Program-made: the position numbers and the translations under genes | NCBI GenBank assembly: GCA_963803125.1 | Contig: CAWDLR010000003.1 | Location: forward strand, 372,001-436,000 | DNA: 64,000 nt | Source: G963675935 sp963803125 | GTDB lineage: Bacteria; Planctomycetota; Planctomycetia; Pirellulales; Thermoguttaceae | Direction: 5' to 3' | Shown: in pieces, positions 42,833-50,038 of the stretch | Layout: the number at the start of each line of letters is the position of its first letter | Position numbering within the stretch: the first letter of the stretch is position 1 | Notes under the pieces: model-generated | What the model was told of the DNA's origin: nothing | The model's input: the letters and a program-made list of their open reading frames with translations, nothing else | Databases searched by the model: none

Positions 42833-43447
42833 CTTCAGTGTCCTCCCTTTGCAGCAGTTCGTCGGGCGTACAGATAATCGGCGGCTCATAGCCGTGTTTT
42901 CGGCAGGCCGAGTCAATGCGCGCCCGCAGTGATGCGTTTGCGATGTGGGTACAGTTCCAGGTGAGCAAATAGTCCATGCCATGCACCGCCGAGATGGCGA
43001 TATGCAGGGCGTCTGCTGTTGCTTGTTCCGGCAGCGGCACCTGCTGGACGAGCGACTTAGCCAGCGACACCGCCTCGACGCTTTCTTCCAGCAGCGGTAG
43101 GTTGCGAACCGCCTCAACTCGCTTTTCCGCCGCGGTGGGATCGCCACCTTGGCACTCGTCCACGACGATTTCAGATACAAATAAATGAGGGTGCCCTGGA
43201 ATTGCCGCGGTAGAAACAGGCTGTAGGAGGCGTCTCCTGACGCCGATGCGAAGCCCCAATCGGCGACAGGAGTCGCCTCCTACAGTCTCAATTCCAGGAC
43301 ACCCTCAAATAAATCGTATTCAGCCCGGCGTTGCACCCACCATTCTCGCGTTGTCTGCTGATGGGCTGCGCGAATTAAGTCACAGCTTGGCCAGGCGGTC
43401 AAGTAGCTGGGAATCGTGGTTTCCAAATAGAGCCGCGGCTTCATCAT
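42825..43447 (-). pseudogene. PIN-domain toxin gene split by a 120-bp insertion
   Basis: The N-terminal piece MMKPRLYLETTIPSYLTAWP...RRAEYDLF (43447-43307) and the C-terminal piece VSEIVVDECQGGDPTAAEKR...TPDELLQRE (43178-42825) are two parts of one VapC-like PIN domain. Removing the element at 43187-43306 and one copy of its 8-bp direct repeat rejoins them exactly in frame (AEYDLF-VSEIVV), giving 164 residues. The PIN acidic set (Glu8, Glu in VVDE, Asp in TADALH, WNCTHI) is then present. The insertion adds a stop after the first 50 or so residues, so the toxin is presumably dead while its antitoxin remains. Confidence 0.85.
43187..43306. mobile_element. 120-bp MITE-like insertion with TIRs and 8-bp target duplication
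   Basis: The terminal inverted repeats are GAGGGTGCCCTGGAATTG (43187-43204) and CAATTCCAGGACACCCTC (43289-43306), 17 of 18 matching. AAATAAAT is repeated directly on both sides (43179-43186 and 43307-43314); a chance C would extend it to nine. Inside is the GTAGGAGGCG palindrome also found at 39963-40040. No coding capacity, so it must have moved with a transposase encoded elsewhere. Confidence 0.92.
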
Positions 43448-43464
43448 CTTCACCCGCTGGGATT

Positions 43465-44178
43465 CTACCATTCACAGGGGGTTCGTTCAAGGGCTCGCTG
43501 CAAGACCCGCCCATACGCGGCCAGGCGGGTTTCGGCGTCGTCCAACGAGCCGCCGAACGACCGCTTCTCGTCGAGATAAATTAGCGGCACGGGCAATTCG
43601 ACAATCCGCAACCCCAGTCGCGCGGCCTGAGCCCAAAGTTCCAGCGGCATCGCGTAACCGGGCTCGGTCACTTCGATCTTCGCCAGCGCCGACACGCGAT
43701 ACGCCTTGAAGCCGCAAAAGGCGTCGGTCAGACTCAGGCCGAAGCGGTGATTCACCTCGTCGGTGATCAGGCGGTTGATGCGGCGGCGAGTCTCCGGCGG
43801 TTCGCTGTCGCCGGGAAACCGCCGCAGATAGCGGCTGCCGGAAACAATGTCCGCCGCGCCGCTCCAACAGCGCTCAACGAACTTCGGAATCAGTTGCGGC
43901 TGGTGCTGACCGTCGCAATCGATCGTAACCAGCACGTCGTAGCCCTCGGCGACGGCAAACTCGAACGCCGAGCGGAGCGCGATGCCGTAACCGCGGTTGG
44001 TCGGATGGTGAATCAGCCGGACGTCGTCGCGGGCGGCCAGCAGTTGCGAGGTTCCGTCGGTCGAGCCGTCGTCGACCACCAGCACGTCGCGGCAATACGA
44101 GAGCGCTCCGGCGATGGTCCCGGCGACGTGCTTCACCTCGTTGTAGACCGGCAGTGCGGCCAGTGCGCGGCAATTCAT
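43465..44178 (-). CDS. Family 2 glycosyltransferase (dolichol-phosphate-mannose-synthase-like)
   Basis: This 237-residue protein starts at the ATG at 44178 (MNCRALAALPVYNEVKHVAG). The GT-A fold motifs are VLVVDDGSTDGTSQLL, HPTNRGYGIALRSAFEFA, the metal-binding VTIDCDGQHQP, DIVSGSRYLRRFPGD and DAFCGFKAYR. It is a soluble enzyme of the DPM1/polyprenol-phosphate glycosyltransferase type, transferring a sugar from a nucleotide donor, likely to a lipid carrier. The frame reaching 44442 is longer, but the added part is antisense to a TPR remnant. It precedes the broken toxin gene by 17 nt on the same strand. Confidence 0.88.
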   Translation of the reverse strand: MNCRALAALPVYNEVKHVAGTIAGALSYCRDVLVVDDGSTDGTSQLLAARDDVRLIHHPTNRGYGIALRSAFEFAVAEGYDVLVTIDCDGQHQPQLIPKFVERCWSGAADIVSGSRYLRRFPGDSEPPETRRRINRLITDEVNHRFGLSLTDAFCGFKAYRVSALAKIEVTEPGYAMPLELWAQAARLGLRIVELPVPLIYLDEKRSFGGSLDDAETRLAAYGRVLQRALERTPCEW

Positions 44179-44227
44179 GAGGAGATTGTACGCAGGGAGG
44201 AAGGGGACGAGAATGGCGGAATGACGA

Positions 44228-44446
44228 GTGAGCGACTTTACCGATGTCATCCGTCCCGAGCCGCTATGCTCAGGGACGTACTCCGGCCGTGGCAGGGCGT
44301 TCTTCGTGAAGGGCAGTTTCGACAAGGCGATTGCCGGCTTCACCAACGTCATCCGGCCAAACCGCGGCCACGCGAGGGGTAGAAGTGTGAATCCGCTCTC
44401 CCGCTTGTCTACTGCCAGCGTGCCGGTGTATACTGCTTTCAACTAA
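44228..44446 (+). pseudogene. TPR-gene remnant
   Basis: The translated stretch reads SDFTDVIRPEP, then YSGRGRAFFVKGSFDKAIAG and FTNVIRPN. This is one and a half TPR units (compare the common ...KGDYDKAIADFTEAIRLNP form) without a sensible start or partner domain. It looks like a decayed fragment of a TPR gene. Confidence 0.55.
44405..44434 (+). promoter_or_regulatory. Predicted sigma-70-type promoter of csp copy 1
   Basis: TTGTCT (44405-44410), an 18-bp spacer and TATACT (44429-44434). The sequence after it, ACTGCTTTCA, is shared with csp copy 2, whose boxes have the same spacing. Confidence 0.65.
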
Positions 44447-44518
44447 CGGACGGCGGCCTGTCGGCAGTAGTAAAGCCAGGCGGCGTCAGTTCAAACAATC
44501 CGTATGGGAGACGCACAA

Positions 44519-44716
44519 ATGGCTGAAGGTAGCATCAAGAAGTTGACGAATAAGGGCTTCGGATTCATCAACATCGGGGGCGGAAAAGACCTGTTCTTCC
44601 ACTCATCGAGTGTTCAAGGTGTCAGTTTCAATGAACTACGTGAGGGCCAAAAGGTGTCCTACACAGAAGGTCAGAGTCCGAAAGGCCCCTGTGCCGAGAA
44701 CGTCAAGCCGGTGTAA
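44519..44716 (+). CDS. Cold-shock domain protein, copy 1
   Basis: This 65-residue single cold-shock domain starts at the ATG at 44519; GGGAG lies 8 nt upstream. RNP1 is NKGFGFINI and RNP2 DLFFHSS, which bind single-stranded nucleic acid. The C-terminus PKGPCAENVKPV is identical to copy 2 at 45944. Such proteins act as RNA chaperones or transcription antiterminators. The promoter, leader and 3' region are also shared with copy 2. It is somewhat diverged from Escherichia coli CspA, with a shorter loop. Confidence 0.93.
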   Translation: MAEGSIKKLTNKGFGFINIGGGKDLFFHSSSVQGVSFNELREGQKVSYTEGQSPKGPCAENVKPV

Positions 44717-44958
44717 AACTGCCCACGCCTCCGGTAATGGGCTGAGCTAGCGCCCCAGCATCTGAGGACCAGTAGTCTATTGAAATCGTGGCATTCTGTT
44801 CCATTGCCGGCAAGCCAATCAGGCGGGGCCGACACGCCGGGTTTTTGACCGCTGGCCCGATAGGAGGGCAGCAGGCAACTGGGTTCGGCGTATCGCCTCT
44901 CCCTCGAAAAAACACGCAACAGGAAGCCCGCCTCTCGGTATGCGGGCTTCTTGTTTTT
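44717..44958 (+). ncRNA. Candidate conserved 3' RNA element of csp copy 1
   Basis: No gene lies here, but blocks match the region after csp copy 2: CATCTGAGG-like, CCGGGTT, ATAGGA, GGGCAGCAGG, GGCGTATCGCCTCTCC (44887-44902) and the terminator. Variable bases sit between the blocks, as in structured RNAs. It could be a 3' UTR or a processed or separately started small RNA. Confidence 0.5.
44923..44958 (+). terminator. Intrinsic terminator after csp copy 1
   Basis: GAAGCCCGC (44923-44931) pairs with GCGGGCTTC (44942-44950) around CTCTCGGTAT, followed by TTGTTTTT. Confidence 0.9.
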
Positions 44959-45149
44959 GGGGGGAGACGCTTCTCACCTCCAATACGTCCTCCGCTGCGG
45001 CAGCTTGACGTTGCTCTTTGTTCGACGTTCCCTTGCCCTCTGGTCGCTCCTGGCCTGCTTCAGGGCTGACGAACAAGTGCGGGGCTGTTTCCGTTCGACT
45101 GTTGCCCAGAGCTTGGGTAAGGAAGGTGACCAAGCGGCTGCAATCGTAG

Positions 45150-45386
45150 TTAGCAAGGCAGTTCGTCCTGATCCAACCTGAACTGATCCCAGAGACGTTG
45201 AAACCGGCTTTCGTAGATCATTTCGTAAAGCTGCTCTTGATCGGGATAGAGATCGAGGCAGAACTCACGTACCTTGTTCTTCTCGATCTCGATGTCGATG
45301 GCCGGCAGGTCGCTGCTGAGGATCAGAGTGCAGACACGATCTGCCATCCTTCGCAGGTCTCGCATTCTCTCTCGGGGATCGGGCAT
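45150..45386 (-). CDS. Small protein of unknown function
   Basis: This 78-residue protein starts at ATG 45386 (MPDPRERMRDLRRMADRVCT); four upstream codons are possible. It is acidic and helical (IDIEIEKNKVREFCLDLYPD, YEMIYESRFQRLWDQFRLDQ). The spread of residues and codon use look like a real protein, but I recognise no family. It lies between the two csp loci on the opposite strand. Confidence 0.6.
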   Translation of the reverse strand: MPDPRERMRDLRRMADRVCTLILSSDLPAIDIEIEKNKVREFCLDLYPDQEQLYEMIYESRFQRLWDQFRLDQDELPC

Positions 45387-45469
45387 CGCCGCCTCCAAGA
45401 GAATTGTCGCGTTGGGAAGCCGGGAGGCAAGGCAAACGGTTCTAATCGGTCAGAAGAGCATCCGCTAGA

Positions 45470-45742
45470 GTGGTGCTTTTCGTCTTGCTCCTTCCCGTCC
45501 CTACGGTTGCTTGGTATACGCTGGCTTATCGTGGAAGAATCATCGTACTGATCCCGGCAACGATAGTAATCCTGGCCATGTGTGATTTGGCGGCGTTTGG
45601 TCTGGCGATGGTGATGCTGCCACCGCCTGCCATCGAGCAGAGACTGATTAGGACGTTGCTTCTCATGCAACTTGGTGCTGGCGTGTCCGTGCTCTTCACC
45701 ACCCTCGTCCTCCGCCGGTGTGGCTTCAGGATGATTCGGTAG
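45470..45742 (+). CDS. Small membrane protein of unknown function
   Basis: This 90-residue protein has a GTG start. Three hydrophobic segments are likely membrane helices: LFVLLLPVPTVAWYTLAY, VLIPATIVILAMCDLAAFGL and a third near LLLMQLGAGVSVLFTTLVL. It ends in a basic tail (RRCGFRMIR). No family is recognised. It lies between the csp loci, on their strand. Confidence 0.5.
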   Translation: MVLFVLLLPVPTVAWYTLAYRGRIIVLIPATIVILAMCDLAAFGLAMVMLPPPAIEQRLIRTLLLMQLGAGVSVLFTTLVLRRCGFRMIR

Positions 45743-45869
45743 GTGACATTCCAGAGCGGGGCATGAAGCACAACGTGGAACACCCGCAAGGCATCATTCA
45801 CCCGCGACTGCTCGCCTTCGAGACCAAGCAGTAGGCGACCGCGACCACGCAAGTCGTAGAACTGCCGCC

Positions 45870-45899
45870 TTGCATAACGGCACCCTGATCGGCTACACT
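45870..45899 (+). promoter_or_regulatory. Predicted sigma-70-type promoter of csp copy 2
   Basis: TTGCAT (45870-45875), an 18-bp spacer and TACACT (45894-45899), followed by the GCTTTCA block shared with csp copy 1. The leader is about 40 nt, shorter than that of copy 1. Confidence 0.6.
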
Positions 45900-45943
45900 G
45901 CTTTCATTCGGCAGTCCAAACAACGAATACGGGAGACGCGCAA

Positions 45944-46141
45944 ATGGCTGAAGGGACCATCAAAAACTTGACGAAGAAGAGCTTCGGCTTCATCGACACC
46001 GGCAGCGGAAAAGACCTGTTCTTCCACGCATCGACTGTCCAGGGCGTCAGCTTCAACGAACTGCGTGTGGGCCAGAAGGTGTCCTACACCGTTGGCCAGA
46101 GTCCCAAGGGACCATGCGCAGAGAACGTCAAGCCGGTGTAG
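45944..46141 (+). CDS. Cold-shock domain protein, copy 2
   Basis: This is a 65-residue paralogue of the protein at 44519, with RNP1 KKSFGFIDTG and RNP2 DLFFHAS. RNP1 has Ser where copy 1 has Gly (KSFGF against KGFGF), which may weaken RNA binding. The ATG is preceded by the same GGGAGACGC block. Last 15 or so residues are identical to copy 1. The duplication covers the promoter, gene and 3' region. Confidence 0.93.
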   Translation: MAEGTIKNLTKKSFGFIDTGSGKDLFFHASTVQGVSFNELRVGQKVSYTVGQSPKGPCAENVKPV

Positions 46142-46403
46142 GACGGCCCGGCGTGCCAGCACCCCACGCAATTGGCTGGGGCGGTGCTCCACCATCTAAG
46201 GCATAGCCGAGTGTCCAAACCACTCTACGATGGAAGGAGTGGGTGGTCAGCTACGAGGAAGAGCCGATACACCGGGTTCCATCGCTCGCTCAATAGGAAA
46301 CATGGGCAGCAGGTGACCGAGGTTGGCGTATCGCCTCTCCAACGGGAAACACCATCAAATGCGAGAAGCCCGCCTCTCGGTGTGCGGGCTTCTTGTCTTT
46401 CTT
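46142..46403 (+). ncRNA. Candidate conserved 3' RNA element of csp copy 2
   Basis: This shares ordered blocks with 44717-44958: ACGCAATTGGCTG-like, CATCTAAGG, CCGGGTT, ATAGGA, GGGCAGCAGG, GGCGTATCGCCTCTCC (46325-46340) and the terminator. No gene is convincing in any frame. Confidence 0.5.
46365..46403 (+). terminator. Intrinsic terminator after csp copy 2
   Basis: GAAGCCCGC (46365-46373) pairs with GCGGGCTTC (46384-46392), followed by TTGTCTTTCTT. It matches the copy 1 stem exactly. Confidence 0.88.
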
Positions 46404-46512
46404 GGCGGGCAGTCTTCGCAAATTGGAGAAAGCGGCATTCGCCACCGCCCGCTTCGGCCTTTTCCAACCAGATCGTCGGCGGACCTCAACCCACGGAAAG
46501 CCCAATAAAAGC

Positions 46513-46540
46513 GGAAGCCCGCCTCGAAAGACGGGCTTCC
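46513..46540. repeat. Third GAAGCCCG hairpin
   Basis: GGAAGCCCG (46513-46521) pairs with CGGGCTTCC (46532-46540). It resembles the csp terminator stems but lacks a T-run. Confidence 0.6.
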
Positions 46541-47020
46541 TGATGGATAGACCATACACGTAAGAGCCGGTACGCAAAACCCGATAACCGATACCAGCCC
46601 TCACACGGGGCCGGAAAGCGAACCAAGCGTGCCGACTATCGAATCAAAGCGTCGTGTACAGTCCACCCCTTGCACTGGGAAATGTTATCCAACCAAGGCC
46701 GCTTGACAAGGGTCTTTTTCGAAAAGCCAAAACACCGGGAAAAACCGGGGACCAGTCCAGGCCCACTTGGTGGACACTTTTGCCGATGTCACAGGGCAAC
46801 AAGCCAAGGGGGTATTCGAGCACAGCACAACGATGGCCTACTACGTTGAACTGGACTCGGCCAGCCTGACACACCAGCTGTGGGAAGGCTGGGGCGATAA
46901 CCTGGCGGCTGCCAATACTTGTGGCAATACTCGCCCCGATGGCGCCAAGAAACCAGAAGAGGTTCCCGCCGACGAAGCAGCGGAAACCTCTTGTAACCAA
47001 TAGTTTACAACGAAGCCTTG
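46541..47020. other. Gene-poor stretch
   Basis: About 480 bp before the inverted-repeat element. Overlapping frames on both strands (46767-47003 plus, 46644-47057 minus) have no recognisable features or ribosome sites, and I do not call them. Confidence 0.4.
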
Positions 47021-47155
47021 GTAAATATTCGCCCAACCCGTCAAATTCCTTGCCCAAGCTTACCAGCCTAACAATGGTCCTTGTTGTAACATCTTCCAGC
47101 TAAAGCGGTTGTGGCTAACTTGCCCAAATAGGCCAACGGGTTGGGCGAATATTTA
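47021..47155. repeat. Inverted-repeat element beside tRNA-Phe
   Basis: GTAAATATTCGCCCAACCCG (47021-47040) returns inverted as the mirror of 47135-47155, 21 bp perfect including the next base. The 93-bp interior has two CTTGCCCAA direct repeats. The element ends 14 bp from the 3' end of the tRNA gene, a common landing place for mobile DNA. Confidence 0.75.
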
Positions 47156-47168
47156 CAAGCCTTGAGAG

Positions 47169-47241
<73 letters not shown>

Positions 47242-47405
47242 AAGCGGGAGCCACACACCGCAAGCCACTGTGCAACAATGACTTACATTGCCAATCTAAC
47301 CCGCAGCCGCTTTCTGCTGCCGCGTGTTGTCGCTACGTCGGCAGGCCCGGCAAACTGGTAAGGATAGCATCCTTTAGCAGGCGTGCCAAGTCCCCGACAT
47401 GGGTT

Positions 47406-48617
47406 CTATCGCACGCGGCAGCGGAAGCGGAGGATGCCCCCCTTGCCGACCAGGAGCGGATGCGACAGATCGCAACGCAACACCACCGAATCGCCCTCGT
47501 TCGGCTGCGTGGAGAAGGTCGCGTCGACGCTGCACTGGGCGCTTTGGGGAACGTACTCCAACCGCGTGTTCAGGCTGTCGAGAATCGCCACGTTGCCGAT
47601 CGGCTGGTCGCCGACATTGTCGAAGCGGATGGTGAAATCGACCACGTCGCCGGGATTGGCGAAGGGGGTCGATGCGACTTTGATCAGCCGCAGTCGCGGG
47701 TGGTCGGGCGATTCGACCGTGAAGACGGTCAGCGCCTTGTCGTATTTCACGTCGGCCATCGCGGCCTTGCGATCGAGGATGACTTGCGCCGCCTGGTTGT
47801 GTGACCAGACGATAGCTGCGTTCGCCGCGCGGGCCAAGAACGGCATCTCGGCGCCGTCGAATTGGCCCAGGCGGATGATTGCCAGGTTTTCGTAAGGCTT
47901 GAAGGCGTTTTGGAAGGCCTTGGCGCGAATCGCCGTCAACGCGATGCTGCCGCCTTGCCTGGTACGCATGGCGGAAGCGGGGCGGGCGCTGATCTGGTCG
48001 TCCAGTTGCACGTTCTGCTTGGCGTTGTAGACCAGTTGCGTGGTGGTGGGCGCCTGCGGTTGCAGCGGCTCGTGGACGCCGCCCGCCTTCTGCCGCTCTT
48101 CGTTGGCCACCAGGCTGACGACTTGCCGCACGGCGCCGAAGCGTGGACAGTAGATGTAGACTTCGTTGCTCGGCTGCACGACCTTGCCGTGGTCGAGCGT
48201 TTCGTACTCGACGACGGTGTCTTCCATGTGCAAGCCGACGACTTCGCCGTTTCGGCCGGGACCGACGGCATGGCCGTCGTTGCCGCCGTCGCGGAGATAT
48301 TCGTCTTTAGGCCAAGGCAGCGCGATGCCCGGGGGCGCCCACGGCGGGACGGCGACGTAGGGGATGGGCACGCCCAGTTCCATGCCCGGCGGGCCGATCG
48401 GGGCGGCACCCGCAGCGCCCGGCAAAGCCCCGCCGTTGCAAGGTGGGGGCGTTTCCGGCGGGCAAGAAGCCTCTGACACTCCGACTTCCGGAGCAGCGGT
48501 GTAGGCTGCGGCGGGCAACGAATCGCCGCTTGCCGGACAGTGGGGCGCGGTGCGGCACGAACCTGCGGGACTTCGGCACGAACAGAGGATCAACGTGCAG
48601 ATGGCGATAACGGCCAT
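47406..48617 (-). CDS. Lipoprotein with C-terminal DUF11-like domain
   Basis: This 403-residue protein starts at ATG 48617 (MAVIAICTLILCSCRSPAGS), giving a lipoprotein signal with Cys near 14-16. A Pro-rich part (60-120) contains PPCNGGALPGAAGAAP. The middle binds the pattern EVYIYCPRFGAVRQVVSLVA. The C-terminal 100 residues (ANPGDVVDFTIRFDNVGDQP, ILDSLNTRLEYVPQSAQCSV) match the DUF11 repeat found in bacterial surface proteins. It is the third gene of a leftward series with 48820 and 50039 and is likely an outer-membrane or surface protein. Confidence 0.75.
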   Translation of the reverse strand: MAVIAICTLILCSCRSPAGSCRTAPHCPASGDSLPAAAYTAAPEVGVSEASCPPETPPPCNGGALPGAAGAAPIGPPGMELGVPIPYVAVPPWAPPGIALPWPKDEYLRDGGNDGHAVGPGRNGEVVGLHMEDTVVEYETLDHGKVVQPSNEVYIYCPRFGAVRQVVSLVANEERQKAGGVHEPLQPQAPTTTQLVYNAKQNVQLDDQISARPASAMRTRQGGSIALTAIRAKAFQNAFKPYENLAIIRLGQFDGAEMPFLARAANAAIVWSHNQAAQVILDRKAAMADVKYDKALTVFTVESPDHPRLRLIKVASTPFANPGDVVDFTIRFDNVGDQPIGNVAILDSLNTRLEYVPQSAQCSVDATFSTQPNEGDSVVLRCDLSHPLLVGKGGILRFRCRVR

Positions 48618-48819
48618 CTTCCAGGGGTCCGGCCACAGCGTTGCGCGGCACGGTCCCGCCGGAATGCGGAGTGTATCTGAGCGACGATTGCTTGCAGGCC
48701 ACAGCCGTCTCATGATTGTCGCATGCCCTCCGCTGCAAGGCCGGTGTTACTGGCGGGTTGGCATCGGGCGGACGCAGGGTCGGCCGAAGATGTTGCCTCC
48801 GGCGGCGGTGGCAGGTTGT

Positions 48820-49782
48820 TCACGCGCGGCGGCGGCGGTTCTGCGCGATGGGACGGCAGCGGAATTTCTGCGCCGGCCGCTCGACTGCTGTTGCGGCCTG
48901 GGAAGCACCAGGCCGGCGCGGCGCTTCAACTGCCGCGCGATCAGTCGCCGCAGGCTGCGCGGGCAGTTCAACCGCCGTGCGAAGCGGGTTCTGCGGCGAA
49001 TCAACGACTGTTCCAATTGCGGCCGCGCGTCGAGGCGGCAGTTCAACTGCCATCCCGACAGGACGTTCAACTATCGTCTTGGGTCCCTTTGCCGCTACGG
49101 CCTGTTCCGTGGGAGCCGCGGCTTGTTGCACGGGGGACGTCATGAACGGCGGCGAACCGAAGAAGAAGAACGGATCGGGGCCCAGATCGGGCAGCCGCGC
49201 GCCGAGACGCAGGATCGCCACCGGGCGCCCCAGACCGTCGGCCACGGCCAAGGGGTCTTGGCCGGGAGCGGCGTCGAACCAATTCTGCGACTTGTCGACT
49301 TGCCGCACCGGCAGTGCATGCCGCGGATCTTCGAGGTAGATCACGCGGGTGACGAACTTGCCGGCCAGCGCCAATTTCAGATCGGCTTCGGTGACGTCGA
49401 TGGGAATGGGGAAGCGGAGCTCCTGCCCGAGCGGCGCGTAGAGCCGGTCGATTATTTCAATGGTGGGAAAGACCTCTGCCCCCTCGGCGAGCCGGATGCC
49501 GGTGACGCGCATGCGGTAGACGGCGCCGATCAACATGCCGACCTTGCGCGAGCCGGGCCGCGGTTGGTCGAAGCGGCCGGCGACGGCCAGCGAAATCTCG
49601 GCGCCCGGCGGCACTTGGATTTCCACCGGCTGAAAGAAACCTGGCAATGGTCCGCCCCGCTGAAGTTGCCGGCTGCCAATCGCTCCCGGTGGCAGGACAC
49701 CCTGATGCCAATAGTGTACGTCGGGTTGCTGGGCGTGCAGCAGGGCCGCGGCGCCAAGCCACCAGAGCACGAACATTGACAT
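48820..49782 (-). CDS. Secreted protein paralogous to the 50039 protein
   Basis: This 320-residue protein starts at ATG 49782 (MSMFVLWWLGAAALLHAQQP), a signal peptide; an earlier start at 49854 would bury it. The core, YRMRVTGIRLAEGAEVFPTI through LAGKFVTRVIYLEDPRHALP, aligns with YRLKLSNVPGRPGVELYPTV and SGNFVTKVIYLPDPEFQELA in the neighbour at 50039. The C-terminal 110 residues are Pro/Ala/Arg rich and low-complexity (VERPVGMAVELPPRRAAA). The function is unknown; the domain is frequent in planctomycetes. Confidence 0.75.
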   Translation of the reverse strand: MSMFVLWWLGAAALLHAQQPDVHYWHQGVLPPGAIGSRQLQRGGPLPGFFQPVEIQVPPGAEISLAVAGRFDQPRPGSRKVGMLIGAVYRMRVTGIRLAEGAEVFPTIEIIDRLYAPLGQELRFPIPIDVTEADLKLALAGKFVTRVIYLEDPRHALPVRQVDKSQNWFDAAPGQDPLAVADGLGRPVAILRLGARLPDLGPDPFFFFGSPPFMTSPVQQAAAPTEQAVAAKGPKTIVERPVGMAVELPPRRAAAIGTVVDSPQNPLRTAVELPAQPAATDRAAVEAPRRPGASQAATAVERPAQKFRCRPIAQNRRRRA

Positions 49783-50038
49783 CCTGCCGGCAACTCGCCG
49801 TACCCGGCACGGCGCTGGCGTTGCCAGACAGCGGATGGATCGGACCATTGTCAAGCTTCGACGGAAAAGAGTAGGACGGTTTCGTTTTGAGAGTCAGACC
49901 GAGTCGGTGCGGCATTTTTGCCGCCGCACCTGAAAAGGGGTGGCAGTGCGACTGCCACCCCAATGTGATTCCAAGTCTCTTGTCCCGCGACCGCGGTTGC
50001 GGGAGGTTTATTCTTGACGAGTTGCTAACCTCGACGGA

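Noticed and set aside
43307..43447. N-terminal toxin fragment as a separate small gene
   Set aside because: It rejoins the downstream fragment exactly after removal of the flanked 120-bp element, so it is half of one gene.
45893..46195. Minus-strand frame over csp copy 2
   Set aside because: Shadow of the cold-shock gene and its terminator side.
46644..47057. Two overlapping frames before tRNA-Phe as small genes
   Set aside because: No ribosome site, no recognisable sequence, and opposite strands compete for the same bases. Left as gene-poor.
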